Shown in pieces: positions 42,988-52,083 of a DNA stretch of 64,000 bases; positions within the stretch are counted from its first letter, which is position 1; each line of letters starts with the position of its first letter. Source of the DNA: Legionella rowbothamii (GTDB taxonomy: Bacteria; Pseudomonadota; Gammaproteobacteria; Legionellales; Legionellaceae); assembly GCF_900639985.1 (NCBI RefSeq), contig NZ_CAAAIM010000004.1, positions 124,001 to 188,000 on the forward strand. The letters run 5' to 3'. Below the pieces are notes generated by a model. It did not search any database. It was not told where the DNA came from and saw only the letters and a list, made by a program, of their open reading frames with translations. Made by a program: the position numbers and the translations under genes.

Positions 42988-43775
42988 TATTTATCCAGCA
43001 ATGCAAGTTGGGTATGTCCAAATAAAACGGCTTTTGCTTTATTCTCTAATAAAATGTGGCTGGTAAAAAAAGCAAGTGAAACTATAGCTGCAGCAATGGC
43101 TATAGTTAATATGGCGGTTTTATAATTCTTTTTCACGATTTTAGGCATAGGGTTTTCATTAAATAAACGCTGTGGTTTGTGAAAACGATGCTGTTGCGTG
43201 ATTTGATAGAGATCTTCAACGTAATTATCTAAAACTTGCCGTCCGTCTGCTTTAAGATGATAACGTCCCTCAAAACCAAGAATGAGCAAGTAATATACCA
43301 GTTCAATAAGATCTAGATATTGATTAGGTCGCTCTTTAACGTAGTCAACGATTTCAAAGAAACGGTCTTGAGGCTGGGCATTATCGTTTGTTAGCGGGGT
43401 AAATGCTTTGAATTCAGCGGTAATATTATAAACGCGCATGTAACTTTTACCAAGCATTTCATCGATTGTTGCTGACACCAGATAATAAGCTATACCAGTT
43501 AATGCCTCTGGGTATTTCGACGCATGAAGCTTACTGTGAAAAGCCAGTAGTTCATGCTCAATATTATCCCTGATATGGTCAACCGGAGGCAAGGCAGCAC
43601 TGAGGCAAAGGCGCTCCAACAGTGATAATAAAGGACCGGTTGCGGCAACTAAAGTATTGGTGGAAAAAGGGGCAATGAATAATTTAGAGCGATAATATCC
43701 TTGCGGGACAGGTAAAGGACCCGAATTCGTGATGGGATTACTGACAAGTGAGGTGGAATAAAGCTCAGCTGCCAT
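42987..43775 (-). CDS. dotU: Dot/Icm type IVB secretion protein DotU (IcmH)
   Basis: DotU is the partner of IcmF and homologous to TssL. The 262-residue protein has the cytoplasmic helical domain with family marks such as LLSLLERLCLS, IDEMLGK and LGFEGRYHLKADGRQVLD. It ends in a single C-terminal transmembrane helix (about 222-246, TAILTIAIAAAIVSLAFFTSHIL). The dotU-icmF order and overlap are as in Legionella. The upstream region contains repeats and, beyond them, the divergent suf operon. Confidence 0.93.
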   Translation of the reverse strand: MAAELYSTSLVSNPITNSGPLPVPQGYYRSKLFIAPFSTNTLVAATGPLLSLLERLCLSAALPPVDHIRDNIEHELLAFHSKLHASKYPEALTGIAYYLVSATIDEMLGKSYMRVYNITAEFKAFTPLTNDNAQPQDRFFEIVDYVKERPNQYLDLIELVYYLLILGFEGRYHLKADGRQVLDNYVEDLYQITQQHRFHKPQRLFNENPMPKIVKKNYKTAILTIAIAAAIVSLAFFTSHILLENKAKAVLFGHTQLALLDK

Positions 43776-43969
43776 CGTGTAGCTCCTAAACGGTTTTTTG
43801 CTCTGTCATCCATTCTGATGTGCAAAAACTCTAAATTCAAAAGAAGATGATAATACGTTATGTAATGCTCTGAGTTCAAGTACAGTTGGTGGGGAATTTA
43901 ATTGCTGCTGGTTTTTTGTAACCGGAGGAGAAGCAATTACCCCCCCCGTTTCGCAGCCACTTTAAAATA

Positions 43970-44047
43970 ATAGGTTGGGCCCATGGCCCACCAAGGTATT
44001 GAGCCATACTAGAACTCTATGTTGGGCCATGGGCTCAACCCCATGTT
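43970..44047. repeat. Dispersed intergenic repeat, copy B
   Basis: It begins TAGGTTGGGCCCATGGCCCA and ends with GTTGGGCCATGGGCTCAACC, so the element itself has terminal inverted repeats about 30 bp apart. It is the most complete copy in the window, comparable to copies A, D and E. Confidence 0.75.
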
Positions 44048-44069
44048 ACTAGAAAATATTTTTTAATAT

Positions 44070-44102
44070 GTACCCATAGTAAGCTGCACTAATACGGGCT
44101 AC
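44070..44102. repeat. Palindromic element, family 2, imperfect copy
   Basis: GTACCCATAGTAAGC...ACTAATACGGGCTAC. The right half matches the 59216-59249 copy and the core of the perfect palindrome at 37790. Confidence 0.5.
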
Positions 44103-44184
44103 GATGAGGAATTTCCAAACATTCCTAACTTGCATCAACCCACTATAATAAGGTACCATTCGCGTTTGCCGTATATAGAACTAT

Positions 44185-44261
44185 TTTAGTACTATATTTA
44201 AAGTAAGAAGAATAATAATTATGTGTCGGCTTTGTCTTTAATTAAGACTTATTTAGTACTA
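44185..44261 (+). promoter_or_regulatory. Twin TTTAGTACTA sites upstream of the suf regulator
   Basis: TTTAGTACTA occurs at 44185-44194 and again at 44252-44261, 67 bp apart. Each contains the palindrome TAGTACTA and is flanked by A/T. The second is 22 bp before the start codon of the Rrf2 regulator. This is a plausible operator pair for self-regulation by that protein; binding is inferred. Confidence 0.45.
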
Positions 44262-44283
44262 GATTATTTGGCTTTGGAGTGTT

Positions 44284-44745
44284 ATGCTGCGCATCAGCAA
44301 ATTGGCCGATTATGGAACAGTTGTGATGGTGTACCTTGCCAGGCACCCACAGGATTTATGTAATGCCCGTGATATCGCTTTACATACCCATTTGACTGTC
44401 CCGACGGTAAGTAAAATTTTAAAACGTTTAACCAGTGCAGGCTTGCTCACCTCGGTACGAGGAGTAACCGGAGGATATCGGTTACGTAGGCCTGCTACTG
44501 AAATTTCCGTATCGCAAATTATTTTTGCGCTGGAAGATCATCGTGGTTTCACCGAATGCAGTTTGCAACCTAATGACTGCTCGTTACAAGGAGTTTGTAC
44601 TATTCAGGGCAATTGGCGACTTATTAGCCAAGCGATAGAGACCGCGTTGGATAGTGTGAGTTTGGATACCTTGGCAAAACCAACTCTACAGGTACGTGAT
44701 ATAGAGCGTATCCGACAATTAGCAAGTGGAGTCAATCGTGGCTAA
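44284..44745 (+). CDS. Rrf2-family SUF Fe-S assembly regulator
   Basis: The 153-residue protein is an Rrf2/IscR-type regulator that likely senses Fe-S status and controls the suf genes behind it. It has the winged helix ([44 protein letters not shown]) and a cysteine cluster, C-X6-C-X5-C, in [16 protein letters not shown], for a [2Fe-2S] cluster. It belongs to the subgroup often annotated as 'SUF system Fe-S cluster assembly regulator'. It overlaps sufB by 8 bp, so it is co-translated with it. Confidence 0.9.
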   Translation: MLRISKLADYGTVVMVYLARHPQDLCNARDIALHTHLTVPTVSKILKRLTSAGLLTSVRGVTGGYRLRRPATEISVSQIIFALEDHRGFTECSLQPNDCSLQGVCTIQGNWRLISQAIETALDSVSLDTLAKPTLQVRDIERIRQLASGVNRG

Positions 44746-46186
44746 AAGCAGTGAGCAACTTAATTCTCTGCTCGATAGAGAATATCAACATGGTTTTATA
44801 ACCGACATTGAAGTAGAAACTTTTGAACCTGGACTGAATGAAGACGTGATTCGTCGTTTGTCAGCTATTAAAGGGGAGCCTGAGTTTTTACTGGAATGGC
44901 GTTTGCAAGCATTCAGGCACTGGCTAACTATGCCGCATCCTGAATGGTCTAGTGTGCATTATCCTCCAATAGATTATCAGACAATTTCTTATTATTCTGC
45001 GCCTAAAAGCAAAAAAGATGCGCCTAAGAGCTTGGATGAAGTTGATCCTGAATTATTAAGAACCTATGAAAAATTAGGGATCCCTTTAAAAGAACAAGAG
45101 CTATTGGCCGGTGTTGCGGTTGATGCTGTATTTGATAGTGTTTCTGTAGCCACGACCTTTAAAGCCAAACTGGCTGAGAAAGGAGTAATTTTTTGCCCAT
45201 TCTCCGAGGCAGTACACACGTACCCTGACTTACTTATGAAGTATTTAGGTTCTGTGGTGTCTTATCGCGATAACTTCTATGCTGCATTGAATTCAGCCGT
45301 ATTTAGTGATGGCTCATTTGTATACATTCCTAAAGGGGTGCGTTGTCCTATGGAGTTATCGACGTATTTCCGTATCAATGCTGCATCTACAGGTCAGTTT
45401 GAGCGTACGTTGATTATTGCTGATGACGACAGCTATGTCTCCTACCTTGAGGGGTGTACCGCGCCTATGCGGGATGAAAATCAACTGCATGCGGCCGTAG
45501 TTGAGTTAGTGGCCTTAGATGGCGCACAAATTAAATATTCAACCGTACAAAATTGGTATCCAGGCGATAAAGAAGGCAAGGGTGGTATTTATAATTTTGT
45601 AACCAAACGCGGTGCTTGCCGTGGTAAGCGTTCCAAGATTTCCTGGACCCAGATTGAAACCGGTTCCGCTATTACTTGGAAATACCCTAGCGTCATCCTT
45701 CAAGGTGATGACTCTGTAGGTGAGTTTTATTCGGTTGCTTTAACCAATAATTACCAACAGGCCGATACGGGTACGAAAATGATCCATATTGGTAAAAACA
45801 CCCGTTCCACTATTATTTCTAAAGGCATCAGTGCTGGCCGTGCTCATAATGCTTATCGTGGCTTAGTACGCATTGCACCAACGGCAACGAATGCACGTAA
45901 TTACACTCAATGTGACTCTATGCTGATGGGCTCGGAGTGCTCGGCACATACGTTCCCATACATTGAAGTAAAAAATCCTACCGCACAAGTAGAACATGAA
46001 GCAACGACATCCAAAATCAGTGAAGAACAATTGTTTTATTGCCAACAACGTGGCATCGACACTGAAGATGCAGTTTCTATGATTGTGAACGGTTTTTGTA
46101 AGCAAGTATTGAAAGAATTACCCATGGAATTTGCTGTAGAAGCCACTAAATTGCTGGGTTTAAGTTTAGAAGGGGCAGTAGGCTAA
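44738..46186 (+). CDS. sufB: Fe-S cluster assembly scaffold subunit SufB
   Basis: SufB is the scaffold core of the SufBCD complex, on which the cluster is built. The 482-residue protein has the family hallmarks [40 protein letters not shown] and the C-terminal [24 protein letters not shown] 44738 is chosen because GGAG lies 7 bases before it; an earlier GTG at 44726 has none. The regulator stop lies inside the first codons. The sufC start follows the stop by 1 bp. Confidence 0.96.
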   Translation: MAKSSEQLNSLLDREYQHGFITDIEVETFEPGLNEDVIRRLSAIKGEPEFLLEWRLQAFRHWLTMPHPEWSSVHYPPIDYQTISYYSAPKSKKDAPKSLDEVDPELLRTYEKLGIPLKEQELLAGVAVDAVFDSVSVATTFKAKLAEKGVIFCPFSEAVHTYPDLLMKYLGSVVSYRDNFYAALNSAVFSDGSFVYIPKGVRCPMELSTYFRINAASTGQFERTLIIADDDSYVSYLEGCTAPMRDENQLHAAVVELVALDGAQIKYSTVQNWYPGDKEGKGGIYNFVTKRGACRGKRSKISWTQIETGSAITWKYPSVILQGDDSVGEFYSVALTNNYQQADTGTKMIHIGKNTRSTIISKGISAGRAHNAYRGLVRIAPTATNARNYTQCDSMLMGSECSAHTFPYIEVKNPTAQVEHEATTSKISEEQLFYCQQRGIDTEDAVSMIVNGFCKQVLKELPMEFAVEATKLLGLSLEGAVG

Positions 46187-46187
46187 T

Positions 46188-46934
46188 ATGTTAAAAATTA
46201 ATGAATTAAATGTTGAAGTGAACGAGCAATCGATTTTAAAAGGCATTAACCTTAATGTTAATCCAGGCGAAGTTCACGCCATCATGGGCCCTAACGGTTC
46301 AGGAAAAAGCACTTTATCTAAAGTCTTAGCGGGCCATCCCTCGTATCAGGTAACCAGTGGTGACATGATTTATTTGGGTGAGGATTTAGCTCCTTTATCT
46401 CCTGAGGAGCGTGCACGTGCTGGAATTTTCCTCTCATTTCAATATCCGGTAGAAATTCCTGGGGTAACCAACATTAATTTTCTTAAGGCCTCTGTCAATG
46501 CCGTGCGTAAAGGTCAAGGCAAAAATCCCTTAGATGCTATTGAGTTTTTAAGTTTCATTCGTGAAAAGTGTGAGTTATTGGATATGGATGAAAGCTTTTT
46601 GTATCGCAGCATCAACGAAGGATTTTCAGGTGGTGAGAAAAAGCGTAATGAAATCCTACAAATGGCAGCATTAGAACCTAAATTAGCCATCCTCGATGAA
46701 ACTGATTCAGGCTTGGATATTGATGCCTTACGTATTATTTCTCATGGCGTAAATGCCATGCGTTCACCAGAGCGTTCAATTGTTTTAGTAACGCACTATC
46801 AACGCCTATTAGATTATATTGAACCTGATTTTATTCATGTGTTGGTGAATGGACGAATTATTATGTCAGGTGATAAAACCCTAGCACTCGAATTAGAGAA
46901 AAAAGGGTACAGTTGGCTAGAGGAAACGGTGTAG
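46188..46934 (+). CDS. sufC: Fe-S assembly ATPase SufC
   Basis: SufC is the ABC-type ATPase of the SufBCD complex. The 248-residue protein has Walker [10 protein letters not shown], the ABC signature [10 protein letters not shown] and Walker [13 protein letters not shown], with the conserved [10 protein letters not shown] switch region. Length is normal. It is 1 bp after sufB, and sufD begins 2 bp after its stop. Confidence 0.97.
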   Translation: MLKINELNVEVNEQSILKGINLNVNPGEVHAIMGPNGSGKSTLSKVLAGHPSYQVTSGDMIYLGEDLAPLSPEERARAGIFLSFQYPVEIPGVTNINFLKASVNAVRKGQGKNPLDAIEFLSFIREKCELLDMDESFLYRSINEGFSGGEKKRNEILQMAALEPKLAILDETDSGLDIDALRIISHGVNAMRSPERSIVLVTHYQRLLDYIEPDFIHVLVNGRIIMSGDKTLALELEKKGYSWLEETV

Positions 46935-46936
46935 TG

Positions 46937-48205
46937 ATGAACGAGATTCTGGATTTTTATCAGCAACAGGCCGCAGCCAGTTTATCAACGGCTCCCTGGC
47001 TTGCACAGTTGCAAACAAAAGCATTAACGAATCTAAACCGCCAAGGTTTTCCTACTCGTCATGATGAAGAGTGGAAGTACACTAATGTTGATGCTTTATT
47101 AAAACAGTCATTTACGCAGTATAACCGCGATGCGGTTGTTGCTAGTCCACCAGTTTCCGATTTGCCTATAACCCAGCAAGTACTTATTCACAATGGTTTA
47201 ATTTCTGGGATAGAGCAACTCGCTAAATTAATGCCTGCAGGTGTTTTAGTATTGCCTTTGGCAAGTGCATTAACGAGCCATGCGGAATTAGTACAAGCAC
47301 ATTTGGGGCGCAGTTTAAACGAAGAACATGGTTTCCATTTCTTAAATACGGCCATGATTCACTGTGGGGTATTTATTTATATTCCCAAAGGCGTCTGCGT
47401 GGATGAGCCGATTGCATTAACCCATGTCCAAGACCAGGCTAATCAGGCAGTGTACTTGCGACATTTGATTATTGCTGAAGCGGGCAGTCAAGCATCGATT
47501 ATTGAAGATTATCAAGGCGTGGATGGCACTTGTTATTTAACCAATGTGATTACTGAAGTTTTTCTAGGTGCCAATGCTAAAGTTACTCATTGTAAACTTC
47601 AGCGTGAAAGTAAAATGGCTTATCATTTAGGGCATGTTTCGGTGAAGCAAGGAGCGGGCAGTGACTTTGCGAACCATTCATTAAGTTTAGGCGGTAAGTG
47701 TGTACGCTCCGATTTAAGCCTGTATTTGCAAGAAGAAAAAGCGCATTGTTTAATGAATGGAATTTATGCTCCTGCAGAAGGGCAGCATGTCGATCATCAT
47801 ACAACAGTACACCATTTGGTACCGAACTGTACCAGTGATCAAGATTACAAAGGTATTTTAACTGGCCGCTCACGTGCTGTATTTAATGGCAAGGTGATTG
47901 TGGCGAAAGATGCACAACATACTAATGCCAAACAGCAAAATAAAAACTTATTACTTACTGCTAATGCGGAAGTGGATACCAAGCCGCAATTAGAGATTTT
48001 TGCCGATGATGTACAGTGTTCACATGGTGCAACAGTTGGGCAATTGGATGAAGAAGCGCTGTTCTATTTAGCAACGCGTGGAATAGGCCGTGTGGAAGCA
48101 TCCCATTATTTAATACATGCTTTTGCTCAGGATAATTTGCGGCTTATTCCGCAAGCTAAGTTGGCGGAAGTTATGGGTCATTTATTAATACAACAACTGG
48201 GGTAA
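46937..48205 (+). CDS. sufD: Fe-S assembly protein SufD
   Basis: SufD pairs with SufB in the scaffold complex and is involved in iron acquisition. The 422-residue protein has the PTRHDEEWKYTN region near the N-terminus and the SufBD C-terminal core (CSHGATVGQLDEEALFYLATRG). ATG 46937 is chosen; an upstream frame from 46913 lies inside sufC. Confidence 0.95.
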   Translation: MNEILDFYQQQAAASLSTAPWLAQLQTKALTNLNRQGFPTRHDEEWKYTNVDALLKQSFTQYNRDAVVASPPVSDLPITQQVLIHNGLISGIEQLAKLMPAGVLVLPLASALTSHAELVQAHLGRSLNEEHGFHFLNTAMIHCGVFIYIPKGVCVDEPIALTHVQDQANQAVYLRHLIIAEAGSQASIIEDYQGVDGTCYLTNVITEVFLGANAKVTHCKLQRESKMAYHLGHVSVKQGAGSDFANHSLSLGGKCVRSDLSLYLQEEKAHCLMNGIYAPAEGQHVDHHTTVHHLVPNCTSDQDYKGILTGRSRAVFNGKVIVAKDAQHTNAKQQNKNLLLTANAEVDTKPQLEIFADDVQCSHGATVGQLDEEALFYLATRGIGRVEASHYLIHAFAQDNLRLIPQAKLAEVMGHLLIQQLG

Positions 48206-48209
48206 GCAC

Positions 48210-49454
48210 ATGGACACGATTGACTCAATAGTTGACACTTTAAATATCAATGCGATCCGCAATGACTTTCCGATTTTGCATCAGAAGGTCAATGATTATG
48301 ATTTAGTCTATTTTGACAATGCCGCGACTACGCAAAAACCAAAAGCTGTTATTGAGGCAATTAAACGTTATTATGAGTTAGATAACTCCAACGTGCATCG
48401 CGGCGTGCATACCTTAAGTGTGCGGGCAACCGATCTTTATGAAGTCGCGCGTTCCCGAGTAAAGCATTTTATTAATGCTCGTTCTGCACGTGAATGTATT
48501 TTTGTCCGTGGCACTACGGAGGCGATTAATTTGGTGGCTCAAAGCTATGTTGCCCCACGTTTGCACCCAGGAGATGAAGTATTAATTACTCATATGGAAC
48601 ATCATTCGAATATTGTTCCTTGGCAAATGATTTGTAAAAAGACAGGCGCCAAATTGGAAGTAGCACCAATTAATCAAGAGGGAGAAGTTATCCTCGAAGA
48701 GTTTGCCAAAAAATTGAGTGAGAAAACGCGCTTTGTTTCACTGAGTTATGTTTCCAATGCCTTGGGTACTATTAATCCAGTTAAAAAAATGATTGATATG
48801 GCCCATGAATATGGCGTGCCTGTGTTATTGGATGGTGCTCAAGCTACAGCCCATTTACCCGTAGATGTACAAGCATTAGGCTGTGATTTCTACGCCTTTT
48901 CCGGGCATAAAATGTATGGCCCAACGGGAATCGGAGTATTGTGGGGTAAAGAGTCACTTTTAGAAGAAATGCCTCCTTACCAAGGTGGCGGCGAAATGAT
49001 TAATTACGTGACTTTTGATTCTACTGAATACGCTCCTTTACCACAAAAATTTGAAGCAGGCACTCCAAATATTGCTGGAGCAATTGGTTTGGGAGCTGCT
49101 ATAGACTATTTATGGTCTTTAGATTTAGATGCCATTGCCGCCTATGAAAAAGACTTGCTTGATTACGCAACGGCAGGCGTTTTATCTCTAGGTGGCTTTA
49201 GAATTATTGGTACAGCAAAGCAGAAAGTGCCGGTGGTTTCATTTGTACATGAAAGCATTCATGCGCATGATATCGGTACCATCATGGACAGCAGAGGCGT
49301 TGCTATACGTAGCGGCCATCATTGTGCCATGCCCTTGATGGACTTCTACGGAGTTGCTGCAACATCACGTATTTCGCTGTCGTTTTATAATACCAAAGAA
49401 GAAATTGACCGCTGTATTGACGCATTAAATCAAGTTAAAGAGGTATTTGCATGA
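48210..49454 (+). CDS. sufS: Cysteine desulfurase SufS
   Basis: SufS is a PLP enzyme that takes sulfur from cysteine as a persulfide for cluster assembly. The 414-residue protein has the PLP lysine in SGHKMYGPTGIGVLWG, the HMEHHSNIVPW segment and the catalytic cysteine in IRSGHHCAMPLM. This is the group II desulfurase pattern, which matches a SufU partner. It overlaps sufU by 4 bp. Confidence 0.96.
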   Translation: MDTIDSIVDTLNINAIRNDFPILHQKVNDYDLVYFDNAATTQKPKAVIEAIKRYYELDNSNVHRGVHTLSVRATDLYEVARSRVKHFINARSARECIFVRGTTEAINLVAQSYVAPRLHPGDEVLITHMEHHSNIVPWQMICKKTGAKLEVAPINQEGEVILEEFAKKLSEKTRFVSLSYVSNALGTINPVKKMIDMAHEYGVPVLLDGAQATAHLPVDVQALGCDFYAFSGHKMYGPTGIGVLWGKESLLEEMPPYQGGGEMINYVTFDSTEYAPLPQKFEAGTPNIAGAIGLGAAIDYLWSLDLDAIAAYEKDLLDYATAGVLSLGGFRIIGTAKQKVPVVSFVHESIHAHDIGTIMDSRGVAIRSGHHCAMPLMDFYGVAATSRISLSFYNTKEEIDRCIDALNQVKEVFA

Positions 49455-49900
49455 GTGCTGATTTGCGTGAGTTGTATCAGGAAATCATTATTGATCATAA
49501 TCGTAACCCACGACACCATTATGCGATGGATGATGCAACCACTCAAGCCAATGGGTTTAATCCCTTATGTGGCGACAAATTAACCGTCTATGTCAAATTA
49601 GATAAGGATAGGATTTCTGAGTTGAGCTTTTTAGGATGCGGTTGTGCGATTTCACAAGCTTCTGCTTCGTTGATGACGGATACCATCAATGGGAAGACGG
49701 TGGATGAGGCTCATGAGCTCTTTCATCGCTTTCACCATATGTTGACGCAGAATGAGGACGGACAATTACGGTTAATGGATAAACTCACGGTATTAGCTGG
49801 AGTTAAAGCGTACCCAGCGCGCGTAAAATGCGCTACTTTAGCTTGGCATACCTTGGAAGCGGCATTGAATAAAGATAGCGCTGTCGTGAAAACTGAATAA
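49451..49900 (+). CDS. sufU: SufU-type sulfur acceptor/scaffold protein
   Basis: SufU accepts sulfur from SufS. The 149-residue protein has the zinc/sulfur cysteines in NPLCGDKLTVY, GCGCAISQASASLMT and VKCATLAWHTLEAAL. This replaces the SufE partner used in Escherichia coli and pairs with the group II SufS just upstream. It has 4 bp overlap with sufS and a 14 bp gap to the next gene. Confidence 0.93.
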   Translation: MSADLRELYQEIIIDHNRNPRHHYAMDDATTQANGFNPLCGDKLTVYVKLDKDRISELSFLGCGCAISQASASLMTDTINGKTVDEAHELFHRFHHMLTQNEDGQLRLMDKLTVLAGVKAYPARVKCATLAWHTLEAALNKDSAVVKTE

Positions 49901-49914
49901 GAGCAGGTACCTGT

Positions 49915-50250
49915 ATGTTTGGCTTAAAGAAAAAACAAGATCCTGAAGTGATGAAAGAGGCGGTAATTACTGCCCTCAAAGGCGTCTTTGATCCAGAAAT
50001 TCCAGTCAATATTTATGACTTAGGACTTATCTATGACGTATCTATTGATGAAGAAGCACATGTTGCTGTGCAAATGACGCTAACTACGCCGGGCTGTCCA
50101 GTTGCTCAAACCTTCCCTGGAACGGTGGAACAAGCGGTAAATCAAGTTGATGGAGTGCGTGATTGTACCGTTGAGCTGGTATGGGAGCCACCCTGGACAC
50201 AAGAGAGAATGACGGAAGCGGCACGACTTGAGTTAGGGATTTTTTATTAA
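49915..50250 (+). CDS. sufT: SufT/DUF59 family Fe-S maturation protein
   Basis: The 111-residue MIP18-like (DUF59) protein has the core VFDPEIPVNIYDLGLIYDV, the cysteine motif TTPGCPVAQTFPG and VWEPPWTQERMTEAARLELG. SufT-type proteins help with Fe-S maturation in many bacteria with SUF systems. It is placed in the suf operon, 1 bp before epmA. Confidence 0.9.
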   Translation: MFGLKKKQDPEVMKEAVITALKGVFDPEIPVNIYDLGLIYDVSIDEEAHVAVQMTLTTPGCPVAQTFPGTVEQAVNQVDGVRDCTVELVWEPPWTQERMTEAARLELGIFY

Positions 50251-50251
50251 G

Positions 50252-51193
50252 ATGTGGCAACCTTCAGCTTCCATAGAATCATTGCGACAACGTGCGCAAT
50301 TTTTATCCAGTATTCGTGATTTTTTTAATGGCCGTGGCTATTTGGAAGTAGAAACACCCGTAATGGCACGCCATGGTACTACTGATGTTTATTTAAGCAA
50401 TATCAAGGCCTTATTTCGTGGGGAAACCTATAATCTACAAACTTCCCCTGAATACCACATGAAACGTTTGCTTGCTGCAGGGAGTGGTCCCATTTTTCAA
50501 CTGGCTCGAGTTTTTCGGGATGATGAATTAGGGCGTTGGCATAATCCAGAGTTTACCCTGTTGGAATGGTATCAGTTGGGCATAGATCATCATGTTTTGA
50601 TGCAAGAAATGGATTTATTTTTGCAAACAGTAATGCAGGCACCACCGATGCTTAAAAAGACGTACCAACAAGCTTTTGATGAGGCTTGTGAGATCAATCC
50701 ATTAACTGCATCGATAGAACAATTGCGCCAGGTTTTAGCACGTTATGATTTGGATAATGTACTTCCCCCTGATGAGCAGGATCGCGACCAGTATTTATTT
50801 TTACTCATGAGTCATGTGGTCGAGCCATTTTTAGGCAAAGAAAATTCCCCTGTTGCAGTGTACAATTTCCCAGCATCCCAAGCGGCTTTAGCAAAAATTA
50901 ATGAGGGAGTAGCTGAACGCTTTGAAGTATATTATCAGGGCGTTGAATTAGCGAATGGTTTTCATGAGTTGACCGATGCTACCGCGCAGGCAAAACGTTT
51001 TGCTGTGGACCAACAGATGCGTCAAGAGAAGGGATTGCCGGATGCCCAGGCAGATCAGTACCTTATACAGGCTTTGGAGCATGGGTTACCTGCGTGTAGT
51101 GGGGTGGCTTTAGGAATAGATCGATTATTGGCTTTAGCGTTAAACAAACCGAAGTTGGCACAGATTATTTCTTTTGATTTCAGTCGGGCTTAA
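50252..51193 (+). CDS. epmA: Elongation factor P (R)-beta-lysine ligase EpmA (PoxA/GenX)
   Basis: EpmA attaches (R)-beta-lysine to elongation factor P. The 313-residue protein is a truncated class II lysyl-tRNA synthetase without an anticodon domain: LEVETPVMARHGTTDVYL, FQLARVFRDDELGRWHNPEF and GVALGIDRLLAL. Length is close to the usual 325. It begins 1 bp after sufT, so it is likely part of the suf transcript. Its link to Fe-S metabolism could be through EpmB, a Fe-S radical-SAM enzyme that supplies beta-lysine. Confidence 0.93.
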   Translation: MWQPSASIESLRQRAQFLSSIRDFFNGRGYLEVETPVMARHGTTDVYLSNIKALFRGETYNLQTSPEYHMKRLLAAGSGPIFQLARVFRDDELGRWHNPEFTLLEWYQLGIDHHVLMQEMDLFLQTVMQAPPMLKKTYQQAFDEACEINPLTASIEQLRQVLARYDLDNVLPPDEQDRDQYLFLLMSHVVEPFLGKENSPVAVYNFPASQAALAKINEGVAERFEVYYQGVELANGFHELTDATAQAKRFAVDQQMRQEKGLPDAQADQYLIQALEHGLPACSGVALGIDRLLALALNKPKLAQIISFDFSRA

Positions 51194-51204
51194 GGATTGG
51201 ACTT

Positions 51205-51230
51205 GTAGTTGTACCCATGGCCCAACCTAC
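51205..51230. repeat. Dispersed intergenic repeat, short copy C
   Basis: GTAGTTGTACCCATGG then CCCAACCTAC, the palindromic core of the family without the second arm. It lies between the convergent epmA and the next gene. Confidence 0.6.
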
Positions 51231-51238
51231 ATTTTAAG

Positions 51239-51865
51239 TCATTCAGTTAAAACGCCCCATCGTGTTTGCCCATCATAATCTACATGCATATCCATATTGA
51301 TCTCAAAATGAGACAGTGTTTCCTCATCACCGTCATTATATCGCAGCCAGTTATTTTCTGGTTCAGAGCCATCTTCGGCGAGATCAAACTCAAACTCCTT
51401 ATCATAATAGGGGGCATCAGATGACACTTTTGGCCCAAGTAGCTGCAAGCCTGGATGCACCATACTTTTTTTAGCAGCTAAATTTTGCATATAATTGTCT
51501 TTCTGAACAGCATCAAGAGATGCAAATTCACTAATTTTGGCTTTAATACGCTGAACAATGATTTGTTTATATTCTGCATAATTCTCAGGTAATGCTACAT
51601 AATCCTCCGGGGAATCCAGATAATATTTAACCATAGAGACTCGCTCCTCTATATACTTTGGAAGCGGTGTAGGTGCTGGGGTCGGAAATAGGAAGTTACC
51701 CAACTTACGCAATAAAAAGTTCCAAATGCCGGACTCAGCAGGAAGGAGCCTCTGTAGAGCGGAGCTTATTAAGCCATATTCTTCAATCGTATTAATAGCA
51801 ATATTATCGAGCTCATCGTTAATCAATTCCGTGTAGTCTGCTATTAATTTATTATCAAATGGCAT
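51239..51865 (-). CDS. Unknown acidic protein
   Basis: The 208-residue product has a helical N-terminal half (DYTELINDELDNIAINTIEE). A proline-rich link follows, PTPAPTPLP (about 71-79), then a helical middle and an acidic C-terminal third (EFEFDLAEDGSEPENN, DGDEETLSHF). No signal peptide, membrane segment or known motif is visible. It is lone, convergent with epmA, and flanked on both sides by dispersed repeats, a setting common for Legionella accessory genes. A secreted substrate is possible but not shown. Confidence 0.65.
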   Translation of the reverse strand: MPFDNKLIADYTELINDELDNIAINTIEEYGLISSALQRLLPAESGIWNFLLRKLGNFLFPTPAPTPLPKYIEERVSMVKYYLDSPEDYVALPENYAEYKQIIVQRIKAKISEFASLDAVQKDNYMQNLAAKKSMVHPGLQLLGPKVSSDAPYYDKEFEFDLAEDGSEPENNWLRYNDGDEETLSHFEINMDMHVDYDGQTRWGVLTE

Positions 51866-51981
51866 GATTTATGTCCTTGCAAGTAATATTTTGTCCTCAG
51901 TGTATTAGATAAAAACAAGAAATGCCAGCATAGCATATAGCTTATATTTCGAAATTAACTTATTGATTATGTTTATAGAAC

Positions 51982-52049
51982 GTATGTTGGGCCTATGGCC
52001 CAACATAGAGCCACACCAGAACTTAATGTTGAGCCATTGCAAAATTTCC
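51982..52049. repeat. Dispersed intergenic repeat, copy D
   Basis: GTATGTTGGGCCTATGGCCC is followed by a link and GTTGAGCCATTGCAAAATTTC. The tail matches copy A (3183-3196). It lies between the unknown acidic protein gene and radC. Confidence 0.7.
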
Positions 52050-52083
52050 TCTACGAAGGAGAGTGGGGAAATTATTCATAGTG

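Larger units (their letters stand above)
43776..44283. other. Intergenic region between dotU and the suf operon
   Basis: About 500 bp, divergent, with no gene. It holds a C-tract (about 43941-43947), a full-length copy of the GGCCCATGGCCC repeat, a family 2 palindrome and, close to the suf regulator, two copies of a TTTAGTACTA motif. Promoters for both directions must lie here. Confidence 0.6.

Noticed and set aside
40066..43775. Type VI secretion locus (TssM/TssL)
   Set aside because: No other tss genes are present, lengths and sequence fit Dot/Icm IcmF and DotU, and the overlap arrangement is that of Legionella.
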